DNA of 64,000 nt from Marinibacterium sp050389775 (lineage in GTDB: Bacteria > Pseudomonadota > Alphaproteobacteria > Rhodobacterales > Rhodobacteraceae). Below the pieces are notes generated by a model that did no database searches, had not been told where the DNA came from, and saw only the letters and a list, made by a program, of their open reading frames with translations. The stretch's first letter is position 1; each line of letters opens with the position of its first letter. The stretch is from NCBI RefSeq assembly GCF_050389775.1, contig NZ_CP177144.1, positions 310,001 through 374,000 on the forward strand. Direction: 5' to 3'. The position numbers and the translations under genes were made by a program. Shown here in pieces: positions 16,739 to 25,032 of the stretch.

Positions 16739-18468
16739 TGCACGCCTCCCATGGATGCGGATTTCTGGATGTCGGCATGGTTCTGGACCATCGAGCGCAG
16801 GACCTCGTCCTTGGGCCCGAAGGCCGCGCGCATGCCGTGATCGAGCACGAGAAGCCGGTCGCATTCCTGGATCGCCGCCGGGCGGTGAGCCATGATCAGG
16901 GCCGACCGGCCGTCTTCCTTGAGCACGCGGATGGCATGGTTCAGGGCGACCGAGCCGTCGTTATCGAGGTTGGAATTGGGCTCGTCGAGGATCAGGATCA
17001 CCGGATCGTCATAGAGCGCCCGGGCCAGGCCGATGCGCTGGATCTGGCCGCCCGACAGCCGGCCGCCGCCGGCCGACACCCGGGTGTCATAGCCGTCGGG
17101 CAGGCGCACGATCATGTCATGGGCCGCCGATTTCTTGGCCGCGGCCACGACCTTGGCCGCATCCGGGCTGTCGCTCAGCCGGGCGATGTTCTGGGCGATG
17201 GTGCCTTCGAACAGCTGCACCCGCTGGGGCAGGTAGCCGATGTGGCGGCCCAGGTCGTCGGGCCCGTACTGGTCCAGCCCGGCCCCATCCAGGCGAATCG
17301 ACCCGCCGGCGGGCATCCAGACCCCGGTCAGGGCCCGGGCCAGCGTCGACTTGCCCGCGCCGGACGGGCCGATCACGCCGATGGCCTCGCCCGGATCGAC
17401 ATCGAAATTGAGGTTCTTGAGCGTCGCCCGTTTCTCGCCCGGGGGCAGGATGGTCAGGGCCCGGACAGCCAGCCGGGCCTTGGGCCGGGGCAGCTTGGTG
17501 CGCGGGATCTCGGGCGGGGTGGTTTCCAGCAATTCGCGCAGGTTCTGCCAGCCCTTCATCCCGCGCTGAACGATGGCCCACTGGCCGATGGCCAGTTCGA
17601 TCGGCGCCAGCGCCCGGCCCAGCAGGATCGACCCGGCGATCATCGCCCCCGGGGTCAGCTCGTTCTGCAGCACCAGGTAGGCACCCAGGCCCAGCATGGC
17701 CGATTGCAGGAACAGCCGCAGGGTCTTGGTCATCGAGGTGAAGGTGCCGCCGATGTCATTGGCCGTGACCGTGCTGGTCAGCGCCTCGTCGCGGGCGGCC
17801 TGCCAGCGCCGGAAAGCCGCGTCACGCATGCCCAGCGAGGTCACGATCTCGGCCTCGCCGCGAATCTCCTCGGACATCAGCTGGGATTTTTGGCCGGCCG
17901 TGCTGGCCCGCAGCAGGGGCCGGCGCGAGAAGGCCTGGTTGAGGAAGGTGATCAGGATCAGCACCGCCCCGCCGCCCAGGGCCAGGAAGCCCAGCCAGGG
18001 GTGGAAGATCATGATCCCGGCCAGGAAGACCGGGGTCCAGGGAATGTCGAAGATGGCCATCAGCACCGGCGAACCGATCAGCCGCTGCACGGCTTCAAGG
18101 TCCATCAGCCCGGTCTGGGCCTTGGGATCGGGGGCAATGGCCGACCGGCGGACCATGGCATCAAAGACCCGGCGGTCCAGCCGGGTCTGGAACCGGGCGC
18201 CGACGCGGGCCATGATGCGGCCCCGGGCGTAATCCAGCACGCCCATCGTGCCATAGAGAAAGGCCACCAGCAGCGACAGGGCGATCAGGGTTTCCTCGGA
18301 CCGGCTGCCCAGGACGCGATCATAGACCTGCAGCATGTAGAGAGGGCCGGTCAGCATCAGCAGGTTGGCGAAGAAACTGAAGATCCCCACCATCCAGTAC
18401 AATCCGCGACTTTCACGGCGCGCAGCGCGCAGCTCTTCGATCCCCGGTCGGGGCAGCTTCTGGCTCAT
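16735..18468 (-). CDS. Type I secretion ABC permease/ATPase (PrtD family)
   Basis: 577 residues. The N-terminal membrane domain (~20-310; FSFFANLLMLTGPLYMLQVYDRVL, VPVFLAGI-type helices) lacks a peptidase C39 domain, as in PrtD. The nucleotide-binding domain has Walker A GPSGAGKST (~366-374), signature RLSGGQIQR (~470) and Walker B VILILDEPNSNLD (~489), with the H-loop in IMAHRP. Such exporters secrete proteins with C-terminal signals, often RTX calcium-binding proteins. No RTX substrate gene is in the window, so the cargo is unknown. It diverges from mlaA. Confidence 0.93.
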   Translation of the reverse strand: MSQKLPRPGIEELRAARRESRGLYWMVGIFSFFANLLMLTGPLYMLQVYDRVLGSRSEETLIALSLLVAFLYGTMGVLDYARGRIMARVGARFQTRLDRRVFDAMVRRSAIAPDPKAQTGLMDLEAVQRLIGSPVLMAIFDIPWTPVFLAGIMIFHPWLGFLALGGGAVLILITFLNQAFSRRPLLRASTAGQKSQLMSEEIRGEAEIVTSLGMRDAAFRRWQAARDEALTSTVTANDIGGTFTSMTKTLRLFLQSAMLGLGAYLVLQNELTPGAMIAGSILLGRALAPIELAIGQWAIVQRGMKGWQNLRELLETTPPEIPRTKLPRPKARLAVRALTILPPGEKRATLKNLNFDVDPGEAIGVIGPSGAGKSTLARALTGVWMPAGGSIRLDGAGLDQYGPDDLGRHIGYLPQRVQLFEGTIAQNIARLSDSPDAAKVVAAAKKSAAHDMIVRLPDGYDTRVSAGGGRLSGGQIQRIGLARALYDDPVILILDEPNSNLDNDGSVALNHAIRVLKEDGRSALIMAHRPAAIQECDRLLVLDHGMRAAFGPKDEVLRSMVQNHADIQKSASMGGVQ

Positions 18469-18667
18469 GGTTCAAAAGGCCATTCGTTCGAAATGTGGAT
18501 CATCAACTTATGCCTTCGTGCATACGGCCGAATTTGGCGCAGTAAAGCAGAAATGTCTTCACGGTAGTTTCAAATTCGCCACGGATTGCGTATCTCGACC
18601 CCAGTCCTTTGGGCTTCGAGGCATTCCGGCTTATCTATTGCAAAACAGGTTCATCAGGGGTTTCCAC

Positions 18668-19531
18668 TTGACCGCGTCTTCACCTGACCAATCGTCCGCA
18701 CCCCGGCTGGCCCGCTGGGCGGCCCTGCTCGCCCTGCCGCTGGTCGCGGCGTGCAGTTCCACCCCCGATGGCGTCATCGCGGCCAAGGGCGTGCACGATC
18801 CCTTCGAAAAGCAGAACCGGTCGATGCACCAGTTCAACCTGACCGTCGACCAATATGCCTATCGCCCGGCCGGCATCGGCTTTTCCAAGGTCGTGCCCGA
18901 CCCGATCGAGGACAGCGTCAATTATTTCGCCGACAACCTCGGCATGCCCAAGGTCATGATCAATGCCCTGCTGCAGGGCGATATCGAGAATTTCGGCTGG
19001 GCCCTGGCCCGGTTCCTGATGAACTCGACGATCGGCGGCTTCGGCCTGTCCGACCCGGCCTCGGAATTCGGCATCCCCGTGGTCGACAAGGACTTCGGCC
19101 AGACCCTGCACACCTGGGGTGTCGGCGAGGGCGCCTATCTCGAACTGCCGTTCTACGGCCCGTCGACCGAACGGGACACCGTGGGCATCATGGTCGACAT
19201 CTGGCTGAACCCGTTCTCGTTCATCGGCAACAACACGCTGGGCGATGCCACGCTCTATTCCAACGCCGGCGAGCTGCTGTCGAACCGCGGCCGCTACAGC
19301 GACACGATCGACGCGATTTTGTATGAAAGTGCAGACAGTTACGCCCAGGCCCGGCTGATCTACCTGCAAAACCGCCGGTTCGAACTGGGAACCGGGGGCG
19401 ATGCCGATGCGTTTGATCCCTACGCCGATCCCTATGACGACCCCTATGCGGACCCTTACGCCGATGCCTCGGCGGACCCATATTCGGATCCGTATTCCGA
19501 TCCCTACGAGGACCCCTATGCGCTCCAATAA
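18668..19531 (+). CDS. mlaA: MlaA/VacJ-family outer-membrane lipoprotein with acidic DPY-repeat tail
   Basis: 287 residues from TTG 18668, preceded by AGGGG with 7 nt spacing; no in-frame ATG lies before the lipobox. A signal peptide ends LVAAC (lipobox). The body has HDPFEKQNRSMHQFN, GMPKVMINALLQGD, FLMNSTIGGFGLSDPASEFG and FGQTLHTWGVGEGAYLELP, all diagnostic of MlaA, which removes misplaced phospholipid from the outer leaflet. From ~residue 257 the tail is a repeat of D-P-Y-(A/D/S/E), about ten units. mlaC follows with a 14-nt overlap; mlaD, E, F and B are not nearby. Confidence 0.93.
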   Translation: MTASSPDQSSAPRLARWAALLALPLVAACSSTPDGVIAAKGVHDPFEKQNRSMHQFNLTVDQYAYRPAGIGFSKVVPDPIEDSVNYFADNLGMPKVMINALLQGDIENFGWALARFLMNSTIGGFGLSDPASEFGIPVVDKDFGQTLHTWGVGEGAYLELPFYGPSTERDTVGIMVDIWLNPFSFIGNNTLGDATLYSNAGELLSNRGRYSDTIDAILYESADSYAQARLIYLQNRRFELGTGGDADAFDPYADPYDDPYADPYADASADPYSDPYSDPYEDPYALQ

Positions 19532-20129
19532 TCAGTTCACCCGCCGCGTCTGCCTGACCGGTACGCTTGCAACGGCCTTTGCCGCCCTGGTCACCTCGCC
19601 CGCCCTGGCCCTGACCGAGGCTGGCGCCCGCGGCCTGGTCGAAAAGGTCGTGGCCGAGATCAACCGCGTGATCGCCTCGGGCCAGTCCGAAGGCGCGATG
19701 ATCCGGGATTTCGAAAAGCTCTTCACGACCTATGCCGACGTGCCGATCATGGCGCGCTATGCCCTGGGCGCCGATGCGCGCACGGTGTCATCGAGCCAGC
19801 TGCAGCGGTTCACCAATGCCTTCTCGGGCTATATCGCCAACAAGTACGGCCGGCGGTTCCGGGAATTCATCGGCGGCGAGGTGTCGGTCAATTCGGCCCG
19901 GCCGATCAAGAACGGCTACGAGGTCCGCTCGACGGTCAAGCTGCGCGGCGAATCGCCGTTCGAAGTGTCGTTCCTGGTGTCCGACCGGTCGGGCCGCGAC
20001 CGGTTCTACAACATGTTCATCGAAGGCGTGAACCTGCTGCTGACCGAGCGCACCGAGATCGGCGCGCTGCTCGACAAGAACGGCGGCAATGTCGACAAGA
20101 TGATTGCGGCCCTGGAAGGCATGTCCTGA
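19518..20129 (+). CDS. mlaC: MlaC/Ttg2D-family periplasmic phospholipid-binding protein
   Basis: 203 residues. The signal has a twin Arg (FTRRVCLTGTLATAFAAL, ending SPALA), so Tat export is possible. The mature domain (AGARGLVEKVVAEINRVI, FEKLFTTYADVPIMARYALG, YIANKYGRRFREFIGG, DRFYNMFIEGVNLLLTERTEIGALL) matches the Mla substrate-binding family that shuttles phospholipid between MlaA and the inner-membrane MlaFEDB. The start codon lies inside the end of mlaA. Separation from mlaFED is common in Alphaproteobacteria. Confidence 0.92.
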   Translation: MRSNNQFTRRVCLTGTLATAFAALVTSPALALTEAGARGLVEKVVAEINRVIASGQSEGAMIRDFEKLFTTYADVPIMARYALGADARTVSSSQLQRFTNAFSGYIANKYGRRFREFIGGEVSVNSARPIKNGYEVRSTVKLRGESPFEVSFLVSDRSGRDRFYNMFIEGVNLLLTERTEIGALLDKNGGNVDKMIAALEGMS

Positions 20130-20247
20130 CCGGCCTTCGGGCCCGCGACAGGCACCCGGGCGGCACGTTCCGCCCCTGCAACACCCGGATCGGCGGCCGC
20201 GACCGCCGGTCACCCGATCCCGCCCGCAGGCGATTCGACGCCGTTTC

Positions 20248-20282
20248 GTAGGATGGGTGCGCCCGGGGCGCACCCATCCTAC
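20248..20282. repeat. GTAGGATGGGTGC hairpin (REP-like), copy 2; likely two-way terminator
   Basis: Perfect 17-bp arms (20248-20264 and 20266-20282) share GTAGGATGGGTGC with copy 1 at 15397. It lies between the ends of convergent mlaC and the PBP1A gene, 6 nt from the latter's stop. There is no T-tract. Confidence 0.8.
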
Positions 20283-20287
20283 CGGGC

Positions 20288-22516
20288 CTATCCCCCGAAC
20301 AGATCCTTCAGGATGTTGTCCACCGCCTGGCCAAAGCCGCCCTTGCGCGGGGCCTGGCGCTGGGGCGCCTGGGCTTGGGCCGGCGGATCGACCGTCGCCG
20401 GGCCTTCCATCGGCGGGCGCATCGGCAGTTCACGCGGCGGCAGGCCCTCGTGCACCCGCACCATGACCTCGTGCCAGATCTCGGCCGGCAGCCCGCCCCC
20501 GGTCACCCCGGTCAGCGGCGTGTTGTCGTCATAGCCCATCCAGACCCCGGCCACGTAATCGGCCGTGAAGCCCAGGAACCAGGCATCGCGCGCGGCCTGG
20601 GTCGTGCCGGTCTTGCCCGCGGCCTGCCGGTCGGGCAGCCGCGCCCGCGAGCCGGTGCCCTCGCTGACGACCTTTTCCATCATCCAGATCAGCTGTTCGG
20701 CGGCCTCGGTGCGGATCACCCGCTCGCCGATCCCCCCGCCCGCGCCCATCAGCGGCGTGTCGTCGCCCAGCAGCTGCAATTCGCTCAGCCCGTAGGGCGT
20801 GACCGACGAGCCGCCGTTGAGGATGCCCGCATAGGCCCCGGTCATCTCGATCAGCGTCGATTCCGAAGCACCCAGGGCCAGCGCCGGGCCGGCGGCCAGG
20901 TCGCTCTGGATGCCGAAATCGCCGGCCACCTTGCGCACGTTCTCGCGCCCGACCCGTTCCGACACCTTCACCGCCGGGATGTTCAGCGAATCCCGCAGCG
21001 CCCGGGTCATGGTCACCCGGCCGTAATACTTGTTGGTATAATTCTTCGGGCACCATTGGCCGGACCCGGTGATCGTCATGCAGAACGGTTCGTCGACCAC
21101 CGTGTCATTGGGCGAATAGCCCAGCTCCAGCGCCGTGGCATAGACGAAGGGCTTGAAGCTGGACCCGGTCTGGCGCAGGGCCTGGGTGGCCCGGTTGAAC
21201 GCCCCGGCAAACTGCTTCTTGCGCCCGCCGACCATGGCCCGCACCGCCCCGTCGGCCGACATGACGACAATCGCCGCCTGGGCCTCGGAGCCTTCGCGCA
21301 CCTTCTCGGAAAACAAGTAATCCAGCGCCTCTTCGGCCGCCCGCTGCAAACGCCGGTCCAGCGTCGTGCGGATGATCACGTCTTCGGTCGTGTTGCGCGT
21401 GAAATATTCCGGCCCCGACGACATCACCCAATCGGCGAAGTAACCGCCCGCCGTTTCGGCCGCGGCCTCGGACAGCTCGGCCGGGCTGTTCAGCGCCGCG
21501 CTGGCCTGCTCGGCCGACAGGTAGCCCTGGGCCTCCATCAGCCCGACGATCACCGCCGCCCGGCCCTGCGCCCGTTCCAGGTTGTTGGTCGGCGCATAAC
21601 GCGTCGGCGCCTTGAGCAGGCCGGCCAGCATGGCCGCCTCGGCCGGGGTGACCCGCGCCGCGCCCTTGCCGAAATAGCGCTGGCTGGCCGCTTCGAAGCC
21701 CCGCGTGCCCTCGCCCAGGTAGGCCCGATTCATGTAGATCGTCAGGATATCGTCCTTGCCGTACTTGGCCTCCATGGCCACGGCATAGACCGCTTCCTTG
21801 ACCTTGCGCCACAGGGTGGTCCGGCGGCAATCGTTCTCGTATTCGGTTTCGTTCTTCCAGGCCCCGGCATCATACGGCACGCCCAGGCAGATCAGCTTGG
21901 CCGTCTGCTGGGTGATCGTCGACCCGCCGTGGCCGTCCAGCGGCCCGCGGCCCTCGCGCAGGTTGATGCGCACGGCGCTGGCCACGCCCCGGGGCGACAC
22001 GCCGAAATGGCGGTAGAACCGCTTGTCCTCGGTGGCCAGGATGGCATTCTTGAGATGCGGCGACACGGTGTCGGCCGTGACCACCCCGCCGAACTGGTCC
22101 CCGCGCCAGGCAAAGACCTCGCCGTCGCGGTCGAGCATGGTGACCGACCCGCGCGCCCGGCCGTCCAGCAGGGCGGTGTATTCCGGCAGGGTCGAATAGA
22201 CATAGGCCACGGCCGCCCCGATGATCAGGCAGACGATCAGGCCCATGCGCCAGGTCAGCCCCCAGACCACGCGCAGGATAAAACCGAAGAAAGCCTGGAT
22301 CAGGCCCAGCGGCCCGCGCCGCCTCCCCCCGCCGGAGCCGCCACCCGAGCCACCGCGCCGCGCGGTCTTGCGCGTGCTGCTCTTGCGGCTGGCCGCCGGC
22401 TTGGACGTCTTAGACGTGTCCGCCCGGCCGGGCGATTTCGGGGTGCGCTTCTGGGCGCTGGCGCTATAGCGCTTCTCGGCCACCACGGGAGGGCGACGCC
22501 GGGATGAATCACTCAT
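20288..22516 (-). CDS. Bifunctional penicillin-binding protein 1A (transglycosylase/transpeptidase)
   Basis: 742 residues. A basic, Gly/Ser-rich cytoplasmic tail (~1-70) precedes one membrane helix (~85-110). The GT51 domain carries the catalytic Glu in ILATEDKRFYRHFGV (~163), GGSTITQQTAK and YLNRAYLG-type YMNRAYLGEGTRGFEAA. The transpeptidase has SxxK in RQTGSSFKPFVYA (~452), SxN in RDSLNIPAV and KTGT (~635). It polymerises and cross-links peptidoglycan. The C-terminus ends with a Pro/Gln-rich linker and GFGQAVDNILKDLFGG. It diverges from glnK with 264 nt between. No beta-barrel extra domain is seen. Paralogue class (PBP1A versus 1C/2D) is less certain than the function. Confidence 0.93.
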   Translation of the reverse strand: MSDSSRRRPPVVAEKRYSASAQKRTPKSPGRADTSKTSKPAASRKSSTRKTARRGGSGGGSGGGRRRGPLGLIQAFFGFILRVVWGLTWRMGLIVCLIIGAAVAYVYSTLPEYTALLDGRARGSVTMLDRDGEVFAWRGDQFGGVVTADTVSPHLKNAILATEDKRFYRHFGVSPRGVASAVRINLREGRGPLDGHGGSTITQQTAKLICLGVPYDAGAWKNETEYENDCRRTTLWRKVKEAVYAVAMEAKYGKDDILTIYMNRAYLGEGTRGFEAASQRYFGKGAARVTPAEAAMLAGLLKAPTRYAPTNNLERAQGRAAVIVGLMEAQGYLSAEQASAALNSPAELSEAAAETAGGYFADWVMSSGPEYFTRNTTEDVIIRTTLDRRLQRAAEEALDYLFSEKVREGSEAQAAIVVMSADGAVRAMVGGRKKQFAGAFNRATQALRQTGSSFKPFVYATALELGYSPNDTVVDEPFCMTITGSGQWCPKNYTNKYYGRVTMTRALRDSLNIPAVKVSERVGRENVRKVAGDFGIQSDLAAGPALALGASESTLIEMTGAYAGILNGGSSVTPYGLSELQLLGDDTPLMGAGGGIGERVIRTEAAEQLIWMMEKVVSEGTGSRARLPDRQAAGKTGTTQAARDAWFLGFTADYVAGVWMGYDDNTPLTGVTGGGLPAEIWHEVMVRVHEGLPPRELPMRPPMEGPATVDPPAQAQAPQRQAPRKGGFGQAVDNILKDLFGG

Positions 22517-22780
22517 GATCTGCTCTGTTCGGCCTGCGTTTTTCCGGCAGTCTACCTTTTTTATGCCCCGGTTGTAACGCAGATGAGGCCGCCGGACACA
22601 TTTACATGATGCCCGATTTTTGTGCCGATTTTCATATTAGCCTATTTTTTAATCATTAACATGTTGTAAACCCCGCCTCTTGCCCATGTTCTGACCGGCC
22701 TCGTGTTCCCTTCGCGTGGCGATCCCGCTTCTTCTGCGGAGGCACATTTGCAGGACGACCTGCCAATCAAGGGGACAAAG
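22517..22780. other. AT-rich divergent promoter region, PBP1A / glnK
   Basis: Between divergent genes; 22600-22670 is distinctly AT-rich (TATTTTTTAATCATTAACATG) for this genome, suggesting promoters or regulator sites. I could not fit a sigma-54 -24/-12 pair at proper spacing. Confidence 0.4.
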
Positions 22781-23119
22781 GTGAAACTCATCATTGCGAC
22801 AATCAAGCCGTTCAAGCTGGAGGAGGTCCGCGAGGCGCTGACCGAGGCTGGTGTGCGCGGCATGATGGTGACGGAAATCAAGGGCTTCGGATCCCAATCC
22901 GGCCACACGGAGATCTATCGCGGCGCCGAGTATGCCGTGAACTTCGTGCCGAAGATCAAGCTGGAAATCGTGGTGTCCGACGCAGCGGTCGACCAGGTGG
23001 TCGAGACCGTGGCGAAGACGGCCCAGACCGGCAAGATCGGCGACGGCAAGATCTTTGTGCTGGATGTTGAACAGGCGATCCGCGTGCGGACCGGCGAAAC
23101 CAACGACGACGCGCTCTGA
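22781..23119 (+). CDS. glnK: P-II nitrogen regulatory protein GlnK/GlnB
   Basis: Exactly 112 residues from GTG 22781 with AAGGGG upstream; this is the canonical P-II length. KLIIATIKPFKLEEVREAL, the T-loop GFGSQSGHTEIYRGAEY with uridylylatable Tyr51, KIKLEIVVSD and KIGDGKIFVLDVEQAIRVRTGE are all family signatures. It senses 2-oxoglutarate, ATP/ADP and nitrogen status. It lies 28 nt upstream of amtB, so its usual role is blocking the channel under ammonium excess; I therefore prefer glnK over glnB. A longer frame from 22703 is not used. Confidence 0.95.
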   Translation: MKLIIATIKPFKLEEVREALTEAGVRGMMVTEIKGFGSQSGHTEIYRGAEYAVNFVPKIKLEIVVSDAAVDQVVETVAKTAQTGKIGDGKIFVLDVEQAIRVRTGETNDDAL

Positions 23120-23147
23120 GACCGCGATCAAGCAAGGAAAGAGGAAC

Positions 23148-24500
23148 ATGAAACTTCACAAGACCCTTCCGGTTGCCCTGGCGGTCGCAACCGTGCCGGC
23201 CCTGGCGCTGGCGCAGGATGCCGAGCTGCCCGCAGGCGTGGCGGCGTCGACCGACTCCGTCTTCATCTTCAACTCGCTGCTGTTCCTGATCGGCGGTTTC
23301 CTGGTGTTCTGGATGGCTGCGGGCTTCTCGATGCTCGAAGCCGGCCTGGTGCGTTCGAAGAACGTGACCATGCAGCTGACCAAGAACGTCGCACTGTTCT
23401 CGCTTGCGGCGATCTTCTACTACCTGATCGGCTACAACCTGATGTACCCGCTGGGCAACTGGTCGATCGGCACCGATGAGACCGGCGGCTACCTGGGCGC
23501 CTTCGGCGTTGCAGTCCTCGAAGGCGTGGGCGTGGCCCGCGATGGCGCCGACGACTACGGCTATGCCTCGACCGGCTCGGACTTCTTCTTCCAGCTGATG
23601 TTCTGCGCGACCACCGCGTCGATCGTGTCCGGCACCCTTGCCGAGCGCATCAAGCTGTGGCCCTTCCTGATCTTCACCATCATCCTGACCGCCCTGATCT
23701 ACCCGATCCAGGCGTCCTGGAAATGGGGCGGCGGCTTCCTCGACAGCCAGTACGGTTTCCTCGACTTCGCCGGCTCGACCGTCGTGCACTCGGTCGGTGG
23801 CTGGGCGGCTCTGGCCGGTGCCCTGATCCTCGGCCCGCGGATCGGCAAGTATTCCGAAGGCCGCGTGACGCCGATGCTGGGGTCGAACCTGCCGCTGGCG
23901 ACGCTGGGTACGTTCATCCTGTGGCTGGGCTGGTTCGGTTTCAATGGCGGCTCGCAGCTGGCCATGGGCACCGTCGGTGACGTGGCTGACGTCAGCCGGA
24001 TCTTCGCCAACACCAACACGGCCGCGGCCGGTGGTGCGATCGCCGCGCTGATCCTGACGCAGATCATGTATGGCAAGGTCGACCTGACCATGGTGCTGAA
24101 CGGCGCGCTGGCCGGCCTGGTGTCGATCACCGCGGAACCGCTGACCCCGACGCTGGGTGCGGCCACCCTGATCGGTGCCGTGGGCGGCGTGATCGTGGTC
24201 TTCGCCGTGCCGATGCTGGACAAGCTCAAGATCGACGACGTGGTCGGCGCTATCCCGGTGCACCTGCTCGCCGGCATCTGGGGCACCCTGGCCGTGCTGC
24301 TGACCAACTCGGACGCGACCCTGATGGGCCAGCTGATCCCGATCATCATCGTCGGTGTCTTCGTCTTCGTGGTCTCGGGCGTGGTGTGGTTCATCCTGAA
24401 TGCCATCATGGGCATCCGCGTCAGCGAGGAAGAAGAGATCAACGGTCTCGACATGGCCGAGCTGGGCATGGAAGCCTATCCGGAATTCTCCAAGGGCTGA
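23148..24500 (+). CDS. amtB: Ammonium transporter
   Basis: 450 residues with a cleavable signal (LPVALAVATVPALALAQ) and eleven membrane helices. Signatures: FWMAAGFSMLEAGLVRSKN, DFFFQLMFCATTASIVSGTLAER, twin-His residues in STVVHSVGGWAAL and IPVHLLAGIWGTLAV, and ILWLGWFGFNGGSQL. The channel passes NH4+/NH3 inward, controlled by GlnK binding at the cytoplasmic face. A Shine-Dalgarno AAGGAAAGAGG precedes the ATG. It is the second gene of the glnK-amtB operon and ends at a strong terminator. Confidence 0.97.
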   Translation: MKLHKTLPVALAVATVPALALAQDAELPAGVAASTDSVFIFNSLLFLIGGFLVFWMAAGFSMLEAGLVRSKNVTMQLTKNVALFSLAAIFYYLIGYNLMYPLGNWSIGTDETGGYLGAFGVAVLEGVGVARDGADDYGYASTGSDFFFQLMFCATTASIVSGTLAERIKLWPFLIFTIILTALIYPIQASWKWGGGFLDSQYGFLDFAGSTVVHSVGGWAALAGALILGPRIGKYSEGRVTPMLGSNLPLATLGTFILWLGWFGFNGGSQLAMGTVGDVADVSRIFANTNTAAAGGAIAALILTQIMYGKVDLTMVLNGALAGLVSITAEPLTPTLGAATLIGAVGGVIVVFAVPMLDKLKIDDVVGAIPVHLLAGIWGTLAVLLTNSDATLMGQLIPIIIVGVFVFVVSGVVWFILNAIMGIRVSEEEEINGLDMAELGMEAYPEFSKG

Positions 24501-24528
24501 TATTCCTTCCAATCAGCCTTGATGACTG

Positions 24529-24556
24529 GCCCGGGCGTTCGCGCCCGGGCTTTTTT
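24529..24556 (+). terminator. Intrinsic terminator of glnK-amtB
   Basis: 9-bp perfect stem GCCCGGGCG / CGCCCGGGC, loop TTCG, then TTTTTT, 29 nt after the amtB stop. Confidence 0.93.
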
Positions 24557-24690
24557 GTTGGCCGTCGGTCGAGGTAGCCCTTGCTGGGGGGCTTGGGCGT
24601 GAGGGATGGCCGGTGCACGTGGGCGTGCGGGACAGGAACGCGGTGGCTCGCCCCGGCACGGCGTGGAAGGTGGAAGGCCGGAGGATCACA

Positions 24691-24891
24691 CCTGCCCGAA
24701 GGTGCACGCGTGGAGGACGCGGGAACCCGCCCTTGCCCGAAGATGCGCGGCAGGTCTCTCCTGGCTGAAAGCGTGTCGGATTGATGGTGCGGGAAATGGC
24801 CCATGACCGCAGGCGCACGGAATGAGCGGCACGGGCGTGACCTCTGCCCAAAGCCGCTCCGTGGTATCGCCCCTGCCCAAAGGCGCGCGGG
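24691..24891. repeat. Degenerate 20-bp interspersed repeat (6 units)
   Basis: Units of about CCTGCCCRAAGGYGCRCGGN begin at 24691, 24732, 24761, 24802, 24843 and 24872. Steps are 41, 29, 41, 41 and 29. The first and last are the best conserved (CCTGCCCGAAGGTGCACGCG, CCTGCCCAAAGGCGCGCGGG); units 3 and 4 are weak. Confidence 0.5.
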
Positions 24892-24908
24892 AGGGCGGGC
24901 GTCCGGCC

Positions 24909-24935
24909 GGATATTTTCAAAGAGAAAGAAGCAGC
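24909..24935 (-). repeat. Dispersed 3'-end element, copy d
   Basis: GGATATTTTCAAAGAGAAAG then AAGCAGC, preceded by a CCGGCCGG stretch. On the minus strand it lies ~100 nt past the stop of the lysozyme-inhibitor gene. Confidence 0.7.
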
Positions 24936-25032
24936 AACCTGGCGCAGACGAGCGCCGGCGCAAGCGGGGTGGGCCGCGTGACAGCAGGGGCAGCGGTGAC
25001 GGGGCCGGGGTGGGAGCGCGCGGCGGCGCGGC

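Larger units (their letters stand above)
24557..25032. other. Gene-free gap with a degenerate repeat array
   Basis: No credible gene. It contains the 20-bp interspersed repeat array (24691-24891) and one dispersed 3'-end element (24909-24935). Small open frames run through it on both strands but resemble nothing. Confidence 0.6.

Noticed and set aside
18365..18667. Upstream extension of mlaA frame
   Set aside because: Would remove the signal peptide from the N-terminus and overlap the divergent ABC promoter; TTG 18668 fits better.
20375..22507. 710-aa plus-strand frame
   Set aside because: Antisense to PBP1A; His/Gly/Arg-rich.
22690..22760. Possible sigma-54 promoter for glnK
   Set aside because: TGGC and GC elements in the region are 9 bp apart instead of the required ~12 bp offset; not convincing.
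24691..24891. Possible CRISPR array
   Set aside because: Repeats are degenerate, spacers are 9 or 21 nt, and no cas genes are present.
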